A stretch of DNA of 64,000 nt from Callaeas wilsoni (lineage: Eukaryota; Chordata; Aves; Passeriformes; Callaeidae), in contig VWPU01001224.1 in NCBI GenBank assembly GCA_013398955.1, positions 1 to 64,000 on the forward strand. Direction: 5' to 3'. The notes below the pieces were generated by a model that worked only from the letters and a program-made list of their open reading frames with translations, did not search any database and was not told the DNA's origin. Both the position numbers and the translations under genes were made by a program. Numbering within the stretch: the stretch's first letter is position 1; each line of letters opens with the position of its first letter. Shown here piece by piece: positions 32,651 to 46,800 of the stretch.

Positions 32651-35600
32651 CTGCAGGGAGGAAAGGGGAGAGGAAGAAAGAAAGTTATTTGTGCCATCCG
32701 TTACAAGCCGCAGCTCTCTGCTCCAGCTCTCCCCTCTGCTAAAACCACTTCTCAGACCTCCACAGAGCCGTCACAAATCCCATCCCTGCCTGAGAGTGGG
32801 TGGGAAGGTTCAGCTCAGCCTCTGGACCCGCAGGAAAAAGCCGTGGGCGAAGGGCTCCGGCACTTGGGTTATCATGACTTTAATGCATCCGAGCTGTGCC
32901 CAGGAAGTGACCCAGATCCCTGACCCCTCTGGGTGCCAGGCGGGGGGATTGTGCCCGTTACCTCTGCGTGGCTGCCCTGCGAGGAGGAGGGCGGGCAAAC
33001 TGGCACACACGCAGAGATGCCCTTTCTAGGATTCATCGCTTGACGAGCATGTGATCATTAGAGTAGAGCTGCCCTTGGCTCCTCGTGTGCTCTCGCTTCC
33101 CTCCCCTGCCTGCCGCAGAGGAGCCCTTCCTCGTCCCCTCCCGCCCCCCAGTCAGGCTACCTAGTGCTTATTAAAGGCAAAAAACCACCCAGGAACACGT
33201 GTCAGGGGCTGTGCAGTGGTTACTAATTAAACAGGTCTGAAAAAAAGACATGGGTTGGCTGTAGCAGGAGTCTAATAAAAGGTGACATTTTCAGTAAACA
33301 GCACTTCCTCACCAAGCCAGGCTGTTCAGGGGGGTTACTGACAATCTGATAAATCCAGATCACTGCACGCTGCCGACACCACAGGCTGAGCTGCTAAAGC
33401 CAAATACCTGACAGTGATGGGGATGAGGAGATGGATTTTCAGAGGTTCAGATAAAATAGGTAGTTTTAGCTATTTTGGGGTAAGGGAGACAGAAAATCCT
33501 CAGCTGCCTAGAGCAGGGAGCTGAGCCCCAGGCCTGCGGAGCAGGGGTGGGCTGGAGTCTGGGCTCCCGGCAGAACCAGCGGGGCTTGGCAAACCATGGG
33601 CAAAGTTCTCCCAGGGCAGGGAAGAGATTTCAGCTCCAGGGGTCTGGTTCATGCAGCTCTCCAGCATCAGGCACCTCTCACGCTGGCTCAGGGTAAGATG
33701 AGTTTCCCAAGGACTCAGCACAGGGATGGCTCACCAAAGGCTGGCACACAGCCCTGCTGCCTGCCCCCACATCCACCCCCAGGGTGGGTTTCCCAAAGTT
33801 TCATCTATCCCCCCACCACTGGCAGGTCCCCAAAAGCACGGCTGCAGATGTAGGTGTGCAGACTCCTTGCTGGGGCCTTGTGCACCCACACAGAGTCTGA
33901 TCTGCCAGTGTGCACTTTGAAAGAGTCACTCCAAGCAGTTTGTGAGACACCCCGCCCGTGGTGGGGCTCAGGCCCCAGTCAAATGGCCCTGGCCAAAACC
34001 AGCCCCGTCCCAGCTGCAAAGCCTGCAGCAGGTGCCTCACCACAGCATGACCAGGAGAGGCTTCCAGTTCCTGTATTTACTGTACACTCAGGAGGACACA
34101 AAGCTTCTGCGCAATTTAAAAGCGACTTCAAGGATGCTAAGAGAGATGTAACCATGCAGGGAGCCTGCTCTGGCACCATCCCCACACAGGGCAGGCTGCA
34201 GCCCTGCTGTTGATGCACCCCTGCCTGGTTATCCACAGCACTCCCCCACAACAGACCTTGGGGTTCATCACGATCACTGCTCACCTGACTCCGTTAATGG
34301 GAATGAGCCAAGTCTGCCCAGGGACCTGCCCCTCGGAAAGATTCATCACACAACAGAGACCTCTGAGCCAGAGGTTAATATTTTGGTCTTCATGAGCTAT
34401 AAAATCTGCTGACCTTGGAGAACATCAGCACTGTGGCATTAAGAAGTGTTACAGAATTAAAACCAGGGGTAGGAGTTTCAGGGGAGGAGGGATCATTAAA
34501 ACTGCTAAAATCACTACATCAGCGGCCAAGAGGATGATTTGGCCAATGCCCTCCTGCCTGCCATTGGTTGCTGGTAAGCAGGAAGCATCAGCTTACCTAA
34601 ATTTTTTTTGATGCAGACCTGGGACAAAAAGCAGCAAACCAATTAACTGCAGTCTGCATAATTATGGGTAGAAGATTGCAGCCGCACTTAAGGCAGATAG
34701 TCTCACCCTGGGCCTGTTCTCCTGGGCACCAGCACTGGTGGAAGATGCCCTGGCACAGCACAGATGGCACAGCAAGGGACCAGTGATGCTGCAGGCCCGT
34801 GTGTACAATGAGATTAACTTTGAGAAAAAGCTGAGTGTGTTCAGCTTGCTGCATTTGCCATGTTTAGACAACTTAATGAGACAAGCCAGAGGCAAACCAC
34901 CATCGGCAGAACATGTGGCGAATCAAGAAGAATGACATAATTTGTCTTGCATTAACCAACTGCAATATACACGTCTCCAGAACGAAAGATCAGGAGGAGA
35001 AGCTATTCCGAGCACGTCGTATCTTTGTACGTACGCAAAGAAATGCCTGTATCTTGAAAGCTGCCCAATTAACACTTGACACCCACTGTAATTGCTGATG
35101 CTCCTTGCTGCCTTTATCAGATCATAGCAGAACCATAAGGAGCTGTCTGAAAGGCCTGGCAGACCAAGGTGAGGGCTGGCAGCAGAATTGGGAAGGATGT
35201 AAAACACCCAGCAGAAGGTTCCAACCACAGCAGGACTCATCTGTAAGGACAGACAGACACAGCGAGGTGTGCTCCTGCCTAGGGATCCAGCAAGCCAGAA
35301 GCCTGACTGGAGAATTTATGCAAACCCCAAACTGTTCGGGTACAAAGGCAGTCTCAGGCCCTCCCACAGCAGCGGGACCTTTGCTGAAGACCATCAGCAG
35401 TTCTGGTAAATCCTTTCCCTTCCAAAGGCACAGACACCTAGGACTTGGTTCCAATACTGATTTTGTTAGGAGTATGTTTAGTGAGGACCCTGCAGAAGAA
35501 AACCGCAGGGTTCATCCTACATCTGCTGAATGACCCCACCCGTGCCTGCGTTCCCGTTATTTAACACAAAGAAATGCATCAAGAAGCAAACCCAAGCCTT

Positions 35601-38600
35601 CACCTCTAGTGAGATACACGAAGATCCCCACCAGTTGTACAGTCCCTCTGCAGCTCCCCAGCAAGCAGGCAAAGAAAGACCCCTTTTCTTGATCTGGAAC
35701 AGAATCCTGAAATATTGCTCCAGCAGTGGGGTGGTGGTGTTCATGAAGGGACCTCCAAGTGCATTTTTGGAGGGATCAGGATGCCTCGAGAAGCATGTCT
35801 GAACCAAAAACACGGTCACTGCGGGGCCCACAGATTCAGAAGGGAACCCACGGATGTGTCAGGCAGCAGCATTTGCCCCTACAGAACCTCTCTCCCCCTG
35901 GGCAGGGGCACAGGCAGGGACACGGGCACGCAGATCATGCTCTTACCCTGGCTCATGCTCCTCCAAGGGGCCTGGAGCTAGAGAGATCTTCGCCACCAGC
36001 ATAAACGTCCCTGCAGACTACAAAAACCTTCATTCTCGTCTAAAGAGCATTTGGCTTCCAAAGCAAACTCCAGTCCCTTGCTTTTCCTTTGAAGAAACTT
36101 AAAATAGGCTTGGGAGGGGAAAGCAGGCAGGAGAGCAACTTTCCGGCCATGTGAGCTCCCGTGGGGACGATGAGCCAACCCCACGAGACAGCGGAGCAAC
36201 CGAAACCAGAGGAGGGAGAGTCTGGGATTCTGCGTGGGCTCTTCTTAAAGCAAAGTTTAAAAATGGAAGAGAAGGAAACACAGGAGTTATTTTGAGAAAG
36301 CGGATCTGAAATTAGGAGGCGGCACTTTCTTGGACCGACTCCAGCCATGGTTCCATGCAGCACAAAGCTGCTGCAGCTGAACCGTGCTCCCAGAGTTATT
36401 TATAGCATCCCGTAGGCAGCAGTGCTGGGGAATGGGAGGGCTTCTATTTGGGACCAGGCATGTCCTGCACTGAGATATGCAGAGCCCTTCCCGAGGCAGG
36501 AGACTGCGCACTGCTGGAAGAAGTTCCCGTCCTGGCACCACAACATCCCCAGGACAGGCAGGGCTGCAGGAGCAGCACAGCAAAGAGGCAGGCTGGAGTG
36601 GGATTTTGTTTAAAACAAACTTCAGGAGAAGTGTGGCTGAAGTTAGCAGAAATCATGGAAACCCTCAGGCGAGGCACCTCTCTGCATGCAGCAGAAAGCA
36701 AACAGTACAGCCAAAATGTGCTGGGACCAAACCATGACCTGGCAATGCCTGTTCCACGGGAAAAGATTTTTACTCCTACAACCACAAGTACTATATTTTT
36801 TCTCTCTCCTTTAAACCTCAGCATGCTCTCTCTGAGAGCCAAACCACCCCAGCAATTTGCTGCCCTCCACACAAAGCAGGTGGGACGAGCCCCAGTGTTG
36901 TGGAAGGGAAAGCAACACTCCTCCCTCTCCAGCTCCTGCAGGCATGGCCACCACAGTGCTCTCAGCAGACCAAGAATGAGTGTCCTCCCCTGGGCTCTCC
37001 TTGAACCCCAATGCCCTGAGCACCAGGGAATGTTGGTCAGCCCCACTGTGTGAGCCCGGCCCCTCTGACCTGGCCCAGGGGCTGATGCTCTCCGGCTGCC
37101 CTGCACGCTCCCCCACCTCCCTGTGTTCGGCTGGAGCCATCTCCCCACCACACCAGCAGCGACAGAGCGCCATCCCCAAGGCTGGGGCCAGCAGATGATG
37201 CAGTGGGGGTTACAAATGACTCATGACAATCAGTAAGAAAACAGAGGAAACTGGTGATGTTGGAGCCGTGTGTTCACACCAGTCCCCACCTACCCCGCAG
37301 AGTGTGACAAGCCGACTCATTTCAGTTATTTGCTCCTCTCTGGCTTTGGCTCATCACTGCCAGACAGTTTCGGTCCTTGGTTCGCTCAAACCCCATCCAT
37401 GGCCAGTGGGTGAACCCCCAGACACAGCTGGGTTTCCACTCACGCTCTCACCCCGCTCTGTTCTCTGCAAGGCTTTGGTGCCCTTCAAAGGCACACTAAG
37501 CTTAAAGTGATGTGCCGGCAAGGCTTTGCCACTGCAAACCACGGCTGAACGTTCCGCCACTGCAAAACTGCTGAAAGTGTTGGCACTGCACAGAAAACTT
37601 CCAGAAATCCACGTTTTAGCACTGCAGCACTGCAGTTACAGGAAAGCTCCAACCCAAGAAGGCAGGGCTGTGTTGCAGAGTCTGCCTTCCTCCCTCCAGC
37701 AGATTTGGGATCTCTGCAATTCTCATCGTTACTTCCAAGACCTGAAAATGCAGGACATGGCCTTATCTGGTCTGGGTTAATCACAGACAAATCTTCTAAG
37801 TCAATACATCTACTGGGAACTCCAGATCCTGAAACAGACACCTGGACCATTTAAAAGCCAAAAAAAATTTAAAGTTTCCTTAAAATCCAACAAAAAATTA
37901 AAAGACTCTCAATGACTCCAGGGTAATTGTTTAAATTTATCGTTTTGGAAATCTTGCTATCATGCAGAAACGTCAATAGCATCTGAATTCTGGCCTTTCC
38001 AGTTTTCCTCCGGACTATCCAAAAGCCCATTTTGCATCACCAAGCCCAGATGAGGCAGAATAAAAGTTATTAGAAACAGAAGCAAAACAAACAAGGCCCT
38101 TTCATCAGCCAAATACGAAACGCCCCCATCCCAACTACTACGTAAACTAGAATTTGAAAAAAGCTCTGTAGATTAAATGCTCAAAAGCACTTTCACTGAT
38201 AAGGTCTTATTTACTGCACCAGCTCTGTGCTGACGAGGCAGGCCAGATTCTTCCCTTTCTCATGTAAATCAGGAGTTCATAGAAAATCAGAGTTCTACAG
38301 ACATCAAATCCCTGTAGGATCTGAGTCACACTCAGTGTCTGTGAGCAGTTAACGGCAAGATTACACTTTGCAATGCTAAAAGCCTTCATTTATTTATTCT
38401 CTTATTTATGGATGGGGCATTAATGCTTTATGAAGGTATTTGAGGGTAAACGGATAGCTCGGAACACACTCTGCACAGACACAGCAGCAGGGGGTGGAAA
38501 AAGTTCCAAACAACCCTTTGAATTCCAATTTTACAGCATAATGCTGAATTTATAGATAGATAGCTGTGCCCTTTTGAAGGAACAAGCATCAAGACAGAAA

Positions 38601-38699
38601 ACGAATTAAAATTTAATCTTATTGATTTCCAGCAGCTCAATCTCAAGAGCAAGACAGACGCTGCTGCTGCTTCCACTGCCTGCGCCGCATCAAACCCAG

Positions 38700-38960
38700 T
38701 TTTTCGGAGGGCTGGCAGCGGAGCAGGGATGGGCTCGCGTGGCTGTTGGCACCCGCAGGGGCGACGTGGGGGGACTGGTCCCAGCCCTGGCCGCGCTGCG
38801 GTGGGTCACAGCACGAGGTGTCCCCTCCCTGGCACGGCGGCGGAGGGCGAAGTCACGCCACGTCCTGACGCGACCTCTCCCTCTCCGATAAACAAACGAG
38901 CGCAATGTTTCGGAGGAAGCTGACGTGCGCTGCTTTGCAGGGACACGAGCACGGGAGCTG
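38700..38960. promoter_or_regulatory. Intronic CpG-rich patch with CRE-like TGACG motifs
   Basis: By hand count there are about 25 CpG in about 240 bases, inside an otherwise CpG-poor intron. TGACGCGA and TGACGTGCG motifs, similar to cAMP-response elements, occur within it. It is a candidate enhancer or internal promoter, with no transcript evidence. Confidence 0.3.
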
Positions 38961-40669
38961 CCTTCTGTCTGCTGGCCTCTGAGCAGGAGTCCTGCTGGAT
39001 CCAATGCACAGCAGGGAGCTTCCAACCATTCGCATCTGGCTCGAGGAGAGTTGGACACGGGCACCTGTGGGCTCTGCATCGCCACAACGGTCAGAGAGGT
39101 GGCACAGGTACCTCTGATGGGGACTTTGGGCACGCAGGTGACTCGGAGGAGAATTCACCCAGTCAAACCATGGTGGGCTGCTGGGAAGCAGCTTCCTCCA
39201 GGACACACTGCCAAGGAGAGCTCGGCCAGCCCTGTATCCCAGGAAAGGCGCAGAGCAACGCTGCTCTCCTCCCTGTGCTTAAAGAAGGGACTTGGAAATT
39301 TCTGTTTAAAGCACAAGAACATCTTCAAGCCCAGGTATGTTCAATCGATTTCAAGGGAAGGTGGATGCAAGGAATCCCGTGAATGGCCCAGTGGAATAAA
39401 ACTATAGCTAAAAATACACACAGATGATCTGTCCTGGTTATGGGGATTTGAGGTGGAAAAAAGCTAAATTCTGCCAATACAATAACACATCTCAGAGGTG
39501 CAAATTAAAGCCCTCAAGGAGGCTGTGTCACACAGCCACCACCTCTGAGGTGCCAGACCCAGCAGAGATCGGCTTTCCTCTGCAGGGGAGACACTAAAAT
39601 CACTCACAGGGTTTAATTTAGGAGATCCCCAGCACATCCATCACTGTCAGCCTCTGGATCAACCAAGACATCCATCCCGACCTGATTTCTCCAGGTAGCT
39701 CTGTGCCACCCTGACAGCACCCAGCTCCCGGAGAGGAGCCCCCGAACACCCTGCAGCCAAAACTGTCCCCTGAGCTTCCTACGGCACTTTTCAAACGCTG
39801 TTTGCAATTTTAGCCCCCGTAACTGTTTTCAAACATCGTTTTGTTTCTTCGAGGACTGAGCACGCTTTTGAAAATAGGACTCAAATGCGTCTGACAATGC
39901 TGCCCACTGTCTGTTCTCAGGTTAGTCCACAGACAGTACCAAAACATTAACTCCCATTCTCATAAATCCTTTCCGAAATGGTACAGTTGGCACTTACAGT
40001 TGAAATTTTGGCTCAGATACACAAATGTGGGTTTTTCTGTGTTACACTGCAAAGATTTCCCAAAAAGTACATTTTCGGGTGCAACTTCACAGCTCATCTT
40101 TGGACACAAGATAAAATGGCTCTGGTCAGCACACAGCAGGGGAGGAGGCACCTGGATCTTGAATATCAACTGTTCCTCTACAATCCCAGTCCCCTAAAAG
40201 CTTCCCAAATGCAGCCACAGCCTCATAGTCCAGGATTTGACTGCAGTCAAGAGCAGCTTCTCTCCACTCTTCCCCAGCAGAATCTGTACAGTCACCTTTT
40301 TTTTCTGGAAATCAATTACATGTCCAGCAGAGTGTAGCAAGAGGGGATTACAGGTCACATTTTCCATAATTATCCTCTCTGACACCGAGGAACTTTTCAA
40401 ATCATACACGTTAAGTAGGTCACAAGAGGGAACAGCAGCGTGATGGGCATTTAGCATCAGAAAACCTGAATTTGGAGAAAATCGGATACAGTCCAGCGCC
40501 GCCCTCATCCCAACCCCTCATCCATACGCGGCGCAGTGGTGAGAAAAATATATAGACTTCCCTGATGAACCATAAGCTAAAATTAGAAACCATTCACGCC
40601 TGCAAAGCCACAGCTATCGCCAAAAGGAAAGTAGGTCACAGAATGGCTGGCTAACTTGATTTTCCGGCG

Positions 40670-40910
40670 TTTCTAGCTGCTCTGTCCTCACGTAACCTCT
40701 CCTCTCCCATGGACCGTTTTTGGTCTCTCCTTTGTCTGGGGTATAACTGCCGGCAGTGTGCGGCTCCGGCGCGGCCTGGCAGCAGCGGTGGGAACGGGCA
40801 CGGCAGCACCCGCGTGCTCGGTGAAGCACAGACCCGCGGTTCACGAAAAGCTAAGCCAGAGCCAGGCAGAAGCCCCTCCGCGAAGCTGCCGCCTCCCACC
40901 TGCTCTGGGA
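40670..40910. promoter_or_regulatory. Intronic CpG-rich patch
   Basis: By hand count there are about 21 CpG in about 230 bases, including TCCGGCGCGGCC and CCCGCGTGCTCGG. It is weaker than the patches at 27735 and 38700. Any regulatory role is inferred from composition alone. Confidence 0.22.
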
Positions 40911-43740
40911 TTGGCACAAGGGCTGGCTTTCTGCCCCTTCCACAACATTGCTCTTTAAAGATCATTTCAGGCTTTGCCAGCACTTCTGGGGTGCTTTCCT
41001 TTCTCGCCTCCTCCTGAGGCCTGAATATCCTCTTTTTATTTGCATTTCTTACCGTGCGCTGCCTCCCTCAAGCAAACCACAAGCCAAGCGATGCGAGTAA
41101 ATCCGGCTTTCCTTCCCTTTGTGCATGGGCTGGAGCCCTGGCTCAGCCATTACCGACGCTTTTCCCACAAGCAGACCTCGAGGCTTCAACTTCACTGCTT
41201 TTCCACGGCACAGAACATGCAGAAAGGCCTAAAATTTGGCACAGTGACCTTCCACACTCTAGATCAATACATTTCTATCTGGATTGCAGTCCTTTACCCC
41301 TACCAACTCACCTTGCAATTAAATGTAAAGCTGCAGGTCAGCACAGGAGTGTCTGGGGCTCCCCCACATTCACAGACAGCTGGATACACCAGGAGGGTCT
41401 GCTGCCATCAAACCCACCCTACAGCTGACCACTAGCCACTCTTTTCCACCACAGTCTCAACTGATGCTACTTGCAAGTCCTTTCCTCTTCCAGCTTTCCT
41501 CCTCCTGGCCTCAAAGAAAGAGCAGTCACCACTAAAATGCATCCCAAACATTCAGTACCTAAGAGGCTGCAAGCTGAGCCCGTGAATGTTCTCTAGAAGG
41601 GCAATTACATCCTGATTCCCACCCTCATTACTGGAGCCTCGACAAAGACAAGGCTCAGCACTCCCTTCCCCTTGCAGCCCCAGCTCAGCCTCTCCCTGCC
41701 GTGGTACTGGAAAGGGTCCTTCCATCCCCCAGCCTCAGCCGTCGCAACTGGCCAGTGATTCTGTCAGCTCTTGGTCACCCACAGACAGATCCTGTCTTCT
41801 CCAAAGGAGGAACCTCCCTGCAGCCTGCTCTGGTTTCTATCAAGCCAAAGGGAAGGTTGCTTGGTTGGAGTCTCCTGCCCACAGGCGAGCTCCTTACACG
41901 CAACACACAAGGGGACTTTACAAGAACAGGGAAGAATCGTCATTTCCCCATCCCTGGGATAGTTCAGACATGAACGCAGAGTCAAATTTGAAATTACACA
42001 AACAGTTGGTGTCCAATGTGACCTTTGCTTGCTGAGCACCCACCTGGGATGAGTGCACCTCTCACAAAGGTTAACGGTGAAACTCCTGGCACCAAGCTGG
42101 CTGAGATCAGCCTAATGCTGACAAAGGGATGCCACCAGCTCTGAGCACTGTGTGTGACAGTGCCCCAGTTGTTATGGCCGTGGACTTTCCAGGAGAAATG
42201 CAGAATTCCATGCTTGCCCTCCACAATCTCTGCCATCACCCATGGGACAGGGCAGCAACGCCGAGGGACCACCCTGAGTGGTAGTGAGGCTTGGAGAGCA
42301 GATCCTGTCTGCTGTGGAGAAGGTGGTGGGAGGGACTGAGTGATCCTTCTGCTGGCATGGGCAGAGACCAGAGGTGACAAAGCAGGACAGGGGTTGGCAG
42401 GACACCCAGCCCTGAGCCAGCTCCAGCTAATGGGGACTGCTACAACACAGGCTGTTGGGGATATGATGGCTGAAGATCAGCTTTCCCTCCTGCCCCACCA
42501 CCATCATCTATTTCTTCCCCTTGTAATGTGGTGCAGCTACACAGGAGTGTCCATGGAGGATGGAGCTCAAATGAACAGGAATAAAAATGTTTTAGAGCTC
42601 ATTTTTGTTGAGCCTCCTCCCCTGCACAGGAGGCACAAGCCATCTAGCCTGAGACCCCCAGAGAGGGCACTTGGTGGTGAGAATGGCTTTGAGGAACACT
42701 CTGCACCTGCCCCCAAAACCCAGCGCTGTAAAGCCATCACCAGCTGGCGCTTGCTAATGCTTCAAACACATCGACCTCAGCCTCCACCCACTCACACAAC
42801 AGACCGTGCCAGTGCTGGGTTTCCTACTGCTCAGGGAGAGAAGCAGATGGAAAAAGGAAAACCAGGAAAATTGCACTGCCTGGGAGCGCAGGGTAGGCGA
42901 TTTTTTTTCTTTTTAGGAGTCAGGCACCTGGATTTCTGCAGCTCCCAGTGAAATCGCAGGCCTCGCAATTCAAAATAATTAGCGACTGGTAGTTTTCCTT
43001 TTATGCAAAATCATCCTTTTTATCCAACACCTAAATGAAAATGAATATGCTTGATTATCTACCAAAGGGCCCAATTTCTGAGCATTGCTCCGATGCACAC
43101 AGCAGAATTCATCTCTCCTCGGGCTGCTATTACCGGCAACGGCTGATAAATGAGCGGTCAAGGCAGAGATCCAGAGCCAGGGATGCCAGCCTGACCTTTG
43201 TTAATGCTATTTACAGCATCGAATATCCACAAATCCAGCCGTGGCTGCATCCACATCCTTTCTGCTCCAGCCCTGCGGGGCTCAGGGGCAGCCAGGAGAG
43301 CTCACAGCTGGCCTGCCAGTATTAGAGCACCATGGATGTCACCCTCCTTCCATGCAGCCCACCCACCATGCCAAAGTCCACCCTTTGAGGCAGCTCTCAA
43401 CGAGGTTCACTCCTGGGGGAGAGGATGAAGCAAACTGTTTAACAGAAAGGAGTCTGAAGCATCTCTTGAACACTTCATCTCTAAGGCTGATCACAGGAAA
43501 CCCCCAGGCAGGTTCTTCAGAAGACATTAGTGCTCATCCGCAAGGCAGCGCGAGGCACTCATGGCTCAGCCCTCTGTGGTCACCATCCTGACAGGGCCCC
43601 GTCTATCCCACCCCCACGGCCTCCACCCCAGAGGTAACACCCAGGAAAATCCCCCACCTGGTCCTTACCAACCTCCCCATCCCTGGCCAGGGTGACAGGG
43701 CACGATCACACATTTGTACTTCCATCATTTCCAGACTCAC

Positions 43741-43854
43741 CCTGTTCTCGTCGTAGATGATCTGCACCAAGCTGCGATGTTTGGACTCAATAGGAGGGGG
43801 AGAGATGGGTTTTTCAGGCTCTGGTGGTTTGGCTGCTTCTTCCTCCAACTGTTG
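43741..43854 (-). CDS. NCOR2: NCOR2 exon: acidic/proline linker with conserved QIIYDENR end (residues 61-98)
   Basis: This 114-nt exon encodes exactly 38 codons in phase 0-0. The acceptor is CTTCCACAG before CAACAGTTGG, and the donor is AACAGG followed by GTGAGT. It opens with QQLEEEAA, which continues the coiled coil from the exon at 49210. A proline-rich stretch with [12 protein letters not shown] follows, and then the conserved [15 protein letters not shown] segment. Human NCOR2, as I recall it, has V where this sequence has I in EKPISPPP. Because the exon is symmetric (length divisible by 3, phase 0), skipping it would keep the frame, but nothing in the sequence shows that it is skipped. 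No separate enzymatic role is known for this segment. It links the GPS2-binding helix to the basic region before the DAD. Confidence 0.96.
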
Positions 43855-46800
43855 CTGTGGAAGGAGAGGGGGGAGGAGGAGGGTGAGTCACAGCAAGAAA
43901 CGCAGCCGTCCCTGTCCACACAAGACTCTCTGTGGTGCCGTGACTGAGGTAGAAACTGCCATGGTAGGAGACTTCCTACGAGACACGGGCAGGCTGGGGC
44001 TGGGGAGGGACGGGGAGAGGGAGGAGAGCTCGCGGCAGCCCCTGCCACGCAAGCGCAGCGCTGGCCTGCCCCAGGCATCGGCCCTGCGCTCGTGGGTCGG
44101 CGTGTTTTAGGCATGGAGGATGAGGACCTGCCTCAAAGGAGCCTCCTGGAATGGGCCTGAGGCTAGAAATAACGATTTTCCTGGGAACTCTTAAATGAAA
44201 CCACAGCTCCAGCCCGGCTCCCCACTGCTACCGCGTGCAGGGAGAGGTGGAGGAGCCAGGGGTGACGAGCAAGGCTGCTCTCCACCCTCAGCTTCACCTT
44301 TCAATGGAGTGGTTAGAGGACATGCCTTGGGATGACTGTTCTCGATTAAATGACTCGTGCACCAGCCAGCCCTGCACTTTGGAATATCACCGCGGTCAGC
44401 AGGTAAACCTGAAATTCCACCTGCACCTCCGTCTCTCCCAACACTGTGAGGTAGGAGGAGACATCCCAGCCCTTCCTGTAAGTTTGAGGAACTGCTCAGC
44501 TGAAAGAGGAAATCACAGATTCCTCCAGGCTCCTCCCGGGGCCAGCCTGCGAGGAGGGAGAGCGCAGCCGTGCGCGGCAGCTGCGGGGCAGCACAGGCAC
44601 AGGAGAGGGAGCGGCTGTCAAAAAATGCTGAGGATTTTTTCCCTGCTTGGCTCTGAATCTCCAAATCTTTGTAGTTTTTTTCCTGCAGCTAAAGCATCCC
44701 CTGTTGAAGCATGAGGAAAGTCGAGCGAATCTTGTACTAGGAAGACAATGCACACCTGGGACTCGCCTCGCACCGGAGGTGAGCACACCGCTGACTTCCC
44801 AGTGCTGGCTGGTGGCCTGAGAAGAAGGTGGGCATCTGTTCCTCCTCCCCATCATCTCTGCTCCTGCTGAGGACACCTTGAGCACACCAGGGCAGGAGGA
44901 TGCACTTGGGATGAACCCAAGAAAGCACTTAAGCACCCAGACATGTCTAATGGCTTGGCCAAGAAAACTCACACTCCTAAAATTGCGTTTCAACGGATGA
45001 AGCACCCCATGCTGTGGACTCCACCTCTCCACAGATGGATACCTTTCCCCACAGAGGGAAAAGCAGCAGCACAGGGAACACCAACATCCAGCCAAAAGAG
45101 CTGCTGTTGCTGGCCAGAGTGGGGAGCAGGCTCTGGCAGAGGCAGGGGAGCCCATGTCCCGTAAACTGGCATCATCAATAGCCTTAGAGTTACTCCAGCC
45201 ACGAGTGAGAACAGCCAGGAAACGCCCAGCTTGAACCATCTGCACCCTGGAAGGGGATGAACCTTTCCCAGCACCGCAGGGATCTGTCCCTTCCCTGCCT
45301 GCGAACAGCCACACCACGGTGGCACACTAAAGGCTCCACCACAGGAACAGCCCCAAGCCCTCTGCTGTTCTCAACCACTGCCACATCTCAGGTGGCCCAA
45401 ACCACAGCACAGGGGACAAGAGCTTCCTGGGAAGCCATGGCTGAAACCACGGCCTGCAAAGCTGTATTTGGCATCAGCCCTGGCACAGAAGCAGTGCCTC
45501 CAGGTATCTATCTGCCAGCTCTTCCCTGGTGTCCTCCTGAGGCACCCTATCACACATTCTCACTCCCATGGGATAAACTCCAAAAACTCCAAAGGATGAG
45601 CCAGCAAAAAGGATCAGATACATCTACTTCTCATGGGGAAAATATTTGTGTTAAAAAAAAAAAAAGTCAAAGCATCCAAAACTTGGCTATATCGTTCTGG
45701 AAACCCACAAAAATGCTGCCAAGTGGTCGGGGTGTGTAGCAAGGGATTTCAGACAAGAGGGTTTGATGGCCTATCAGGAAACGAAAGTTTGCCACTAAGT
45801 GGAGGCTCATTAAAAACAGCTCATTAGAAGAAAAAAATACAAATCTAATTATAGCTGAAATACAGTAGAGAATTAAACTCTGCTCGCTGTGGCGTAGCAC
45901 TGTATGGATATTAAAGGGCCAGATGCTGGGGTAAGGATGCGAGGAGGGGCTGGAGGCAGCACACCTGACTGCAGCCTGAGACAGCTACTCCTGGGAGCCG
46001 TGGGAAATGGCAAAGCAAAATAGGTCAGGGTTCCCAGACAGGGACAAAATGGATTTCTTAAAGGTCTGCCACAAAAGCCAGGCTGGGACTGTGACCTTTA
46101 CAGGGAGAGAGCGGGATGAGAGATGAGTCTTGACGGCTCCACACTCCTTCCCTCCTCCCAGCAGCGGCTGCCCAAGACCCCCCTACTCTCCCCAAAGGGA
46201 AGACAGGGCAGCAGTGTTGAAGGGATGCAAGATGCCATCATTAGCCACAGCCCTGGCTCCTACAGCACTCACAGGTCAACCCATTTCCAGGTGCAAGAGG
46301 TGCCCCCCCCAGGAAAGAGACCCTTCAGCTGGACCACATGCTACAGAGGGACCACTGCAGCCTGCACCACTGCTGGGAAGGTGGGTGATACTTCAGGAAG
46401 GCCCCATCCCCACATGTACCAGCTCCCGTGCTGGAGACACCTGCCTGATGAAGCCAAGGTTGTCACACACACACCCAGCTGCCATCACCTGGGTACTGGG
46501 ATGCTTCGGCTGCCCGGGGAGGGGAGAGCCTTCCAGCCACAGGGCACCTCTGAAAACCACTTTCAAAGAGACAAGGGGAGAACACAGGAAACTCAAGACT
46601 GATGGAAAGGGAAACCCTGGAGCTCTTCCACCCGGCCGGCTCCACCTCCATCACCAGGTGGGAGTGTTGTACTCCCGGAGAGCCCTTCGCTGAGCTCAGC
46701 GCCCAGGGAGGCTCAGGCGCCACTGCGGAGAACAGCCCAGCAGTTTATTTCTCCTTCAGATCCGCGGTACCGCTGCCAGGAATAAATGCATAAGGATTAT

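Larger units (their letters stand above)
32651..43740 (-). other. NCOR2: NCOR2 intron (11.1 kb) with two CpG-rich patches
   Basis: This is the largest fully contained intron, in phase 0. CpG-rich patches at about 38700-38960 and 40670-40910 stand out from AT-richer surroundings. The rest is unique sequence. I could not identify another gene, a pseudogene or a transposon in it. Confidence 0.85.

Noticed and set aside
32058..33029. Plus-strand open frame of 323 codons spanning the exon at 32594-32650
   Set aside because: It is antisense to a confirmed NCOR2 exon and has no domain.
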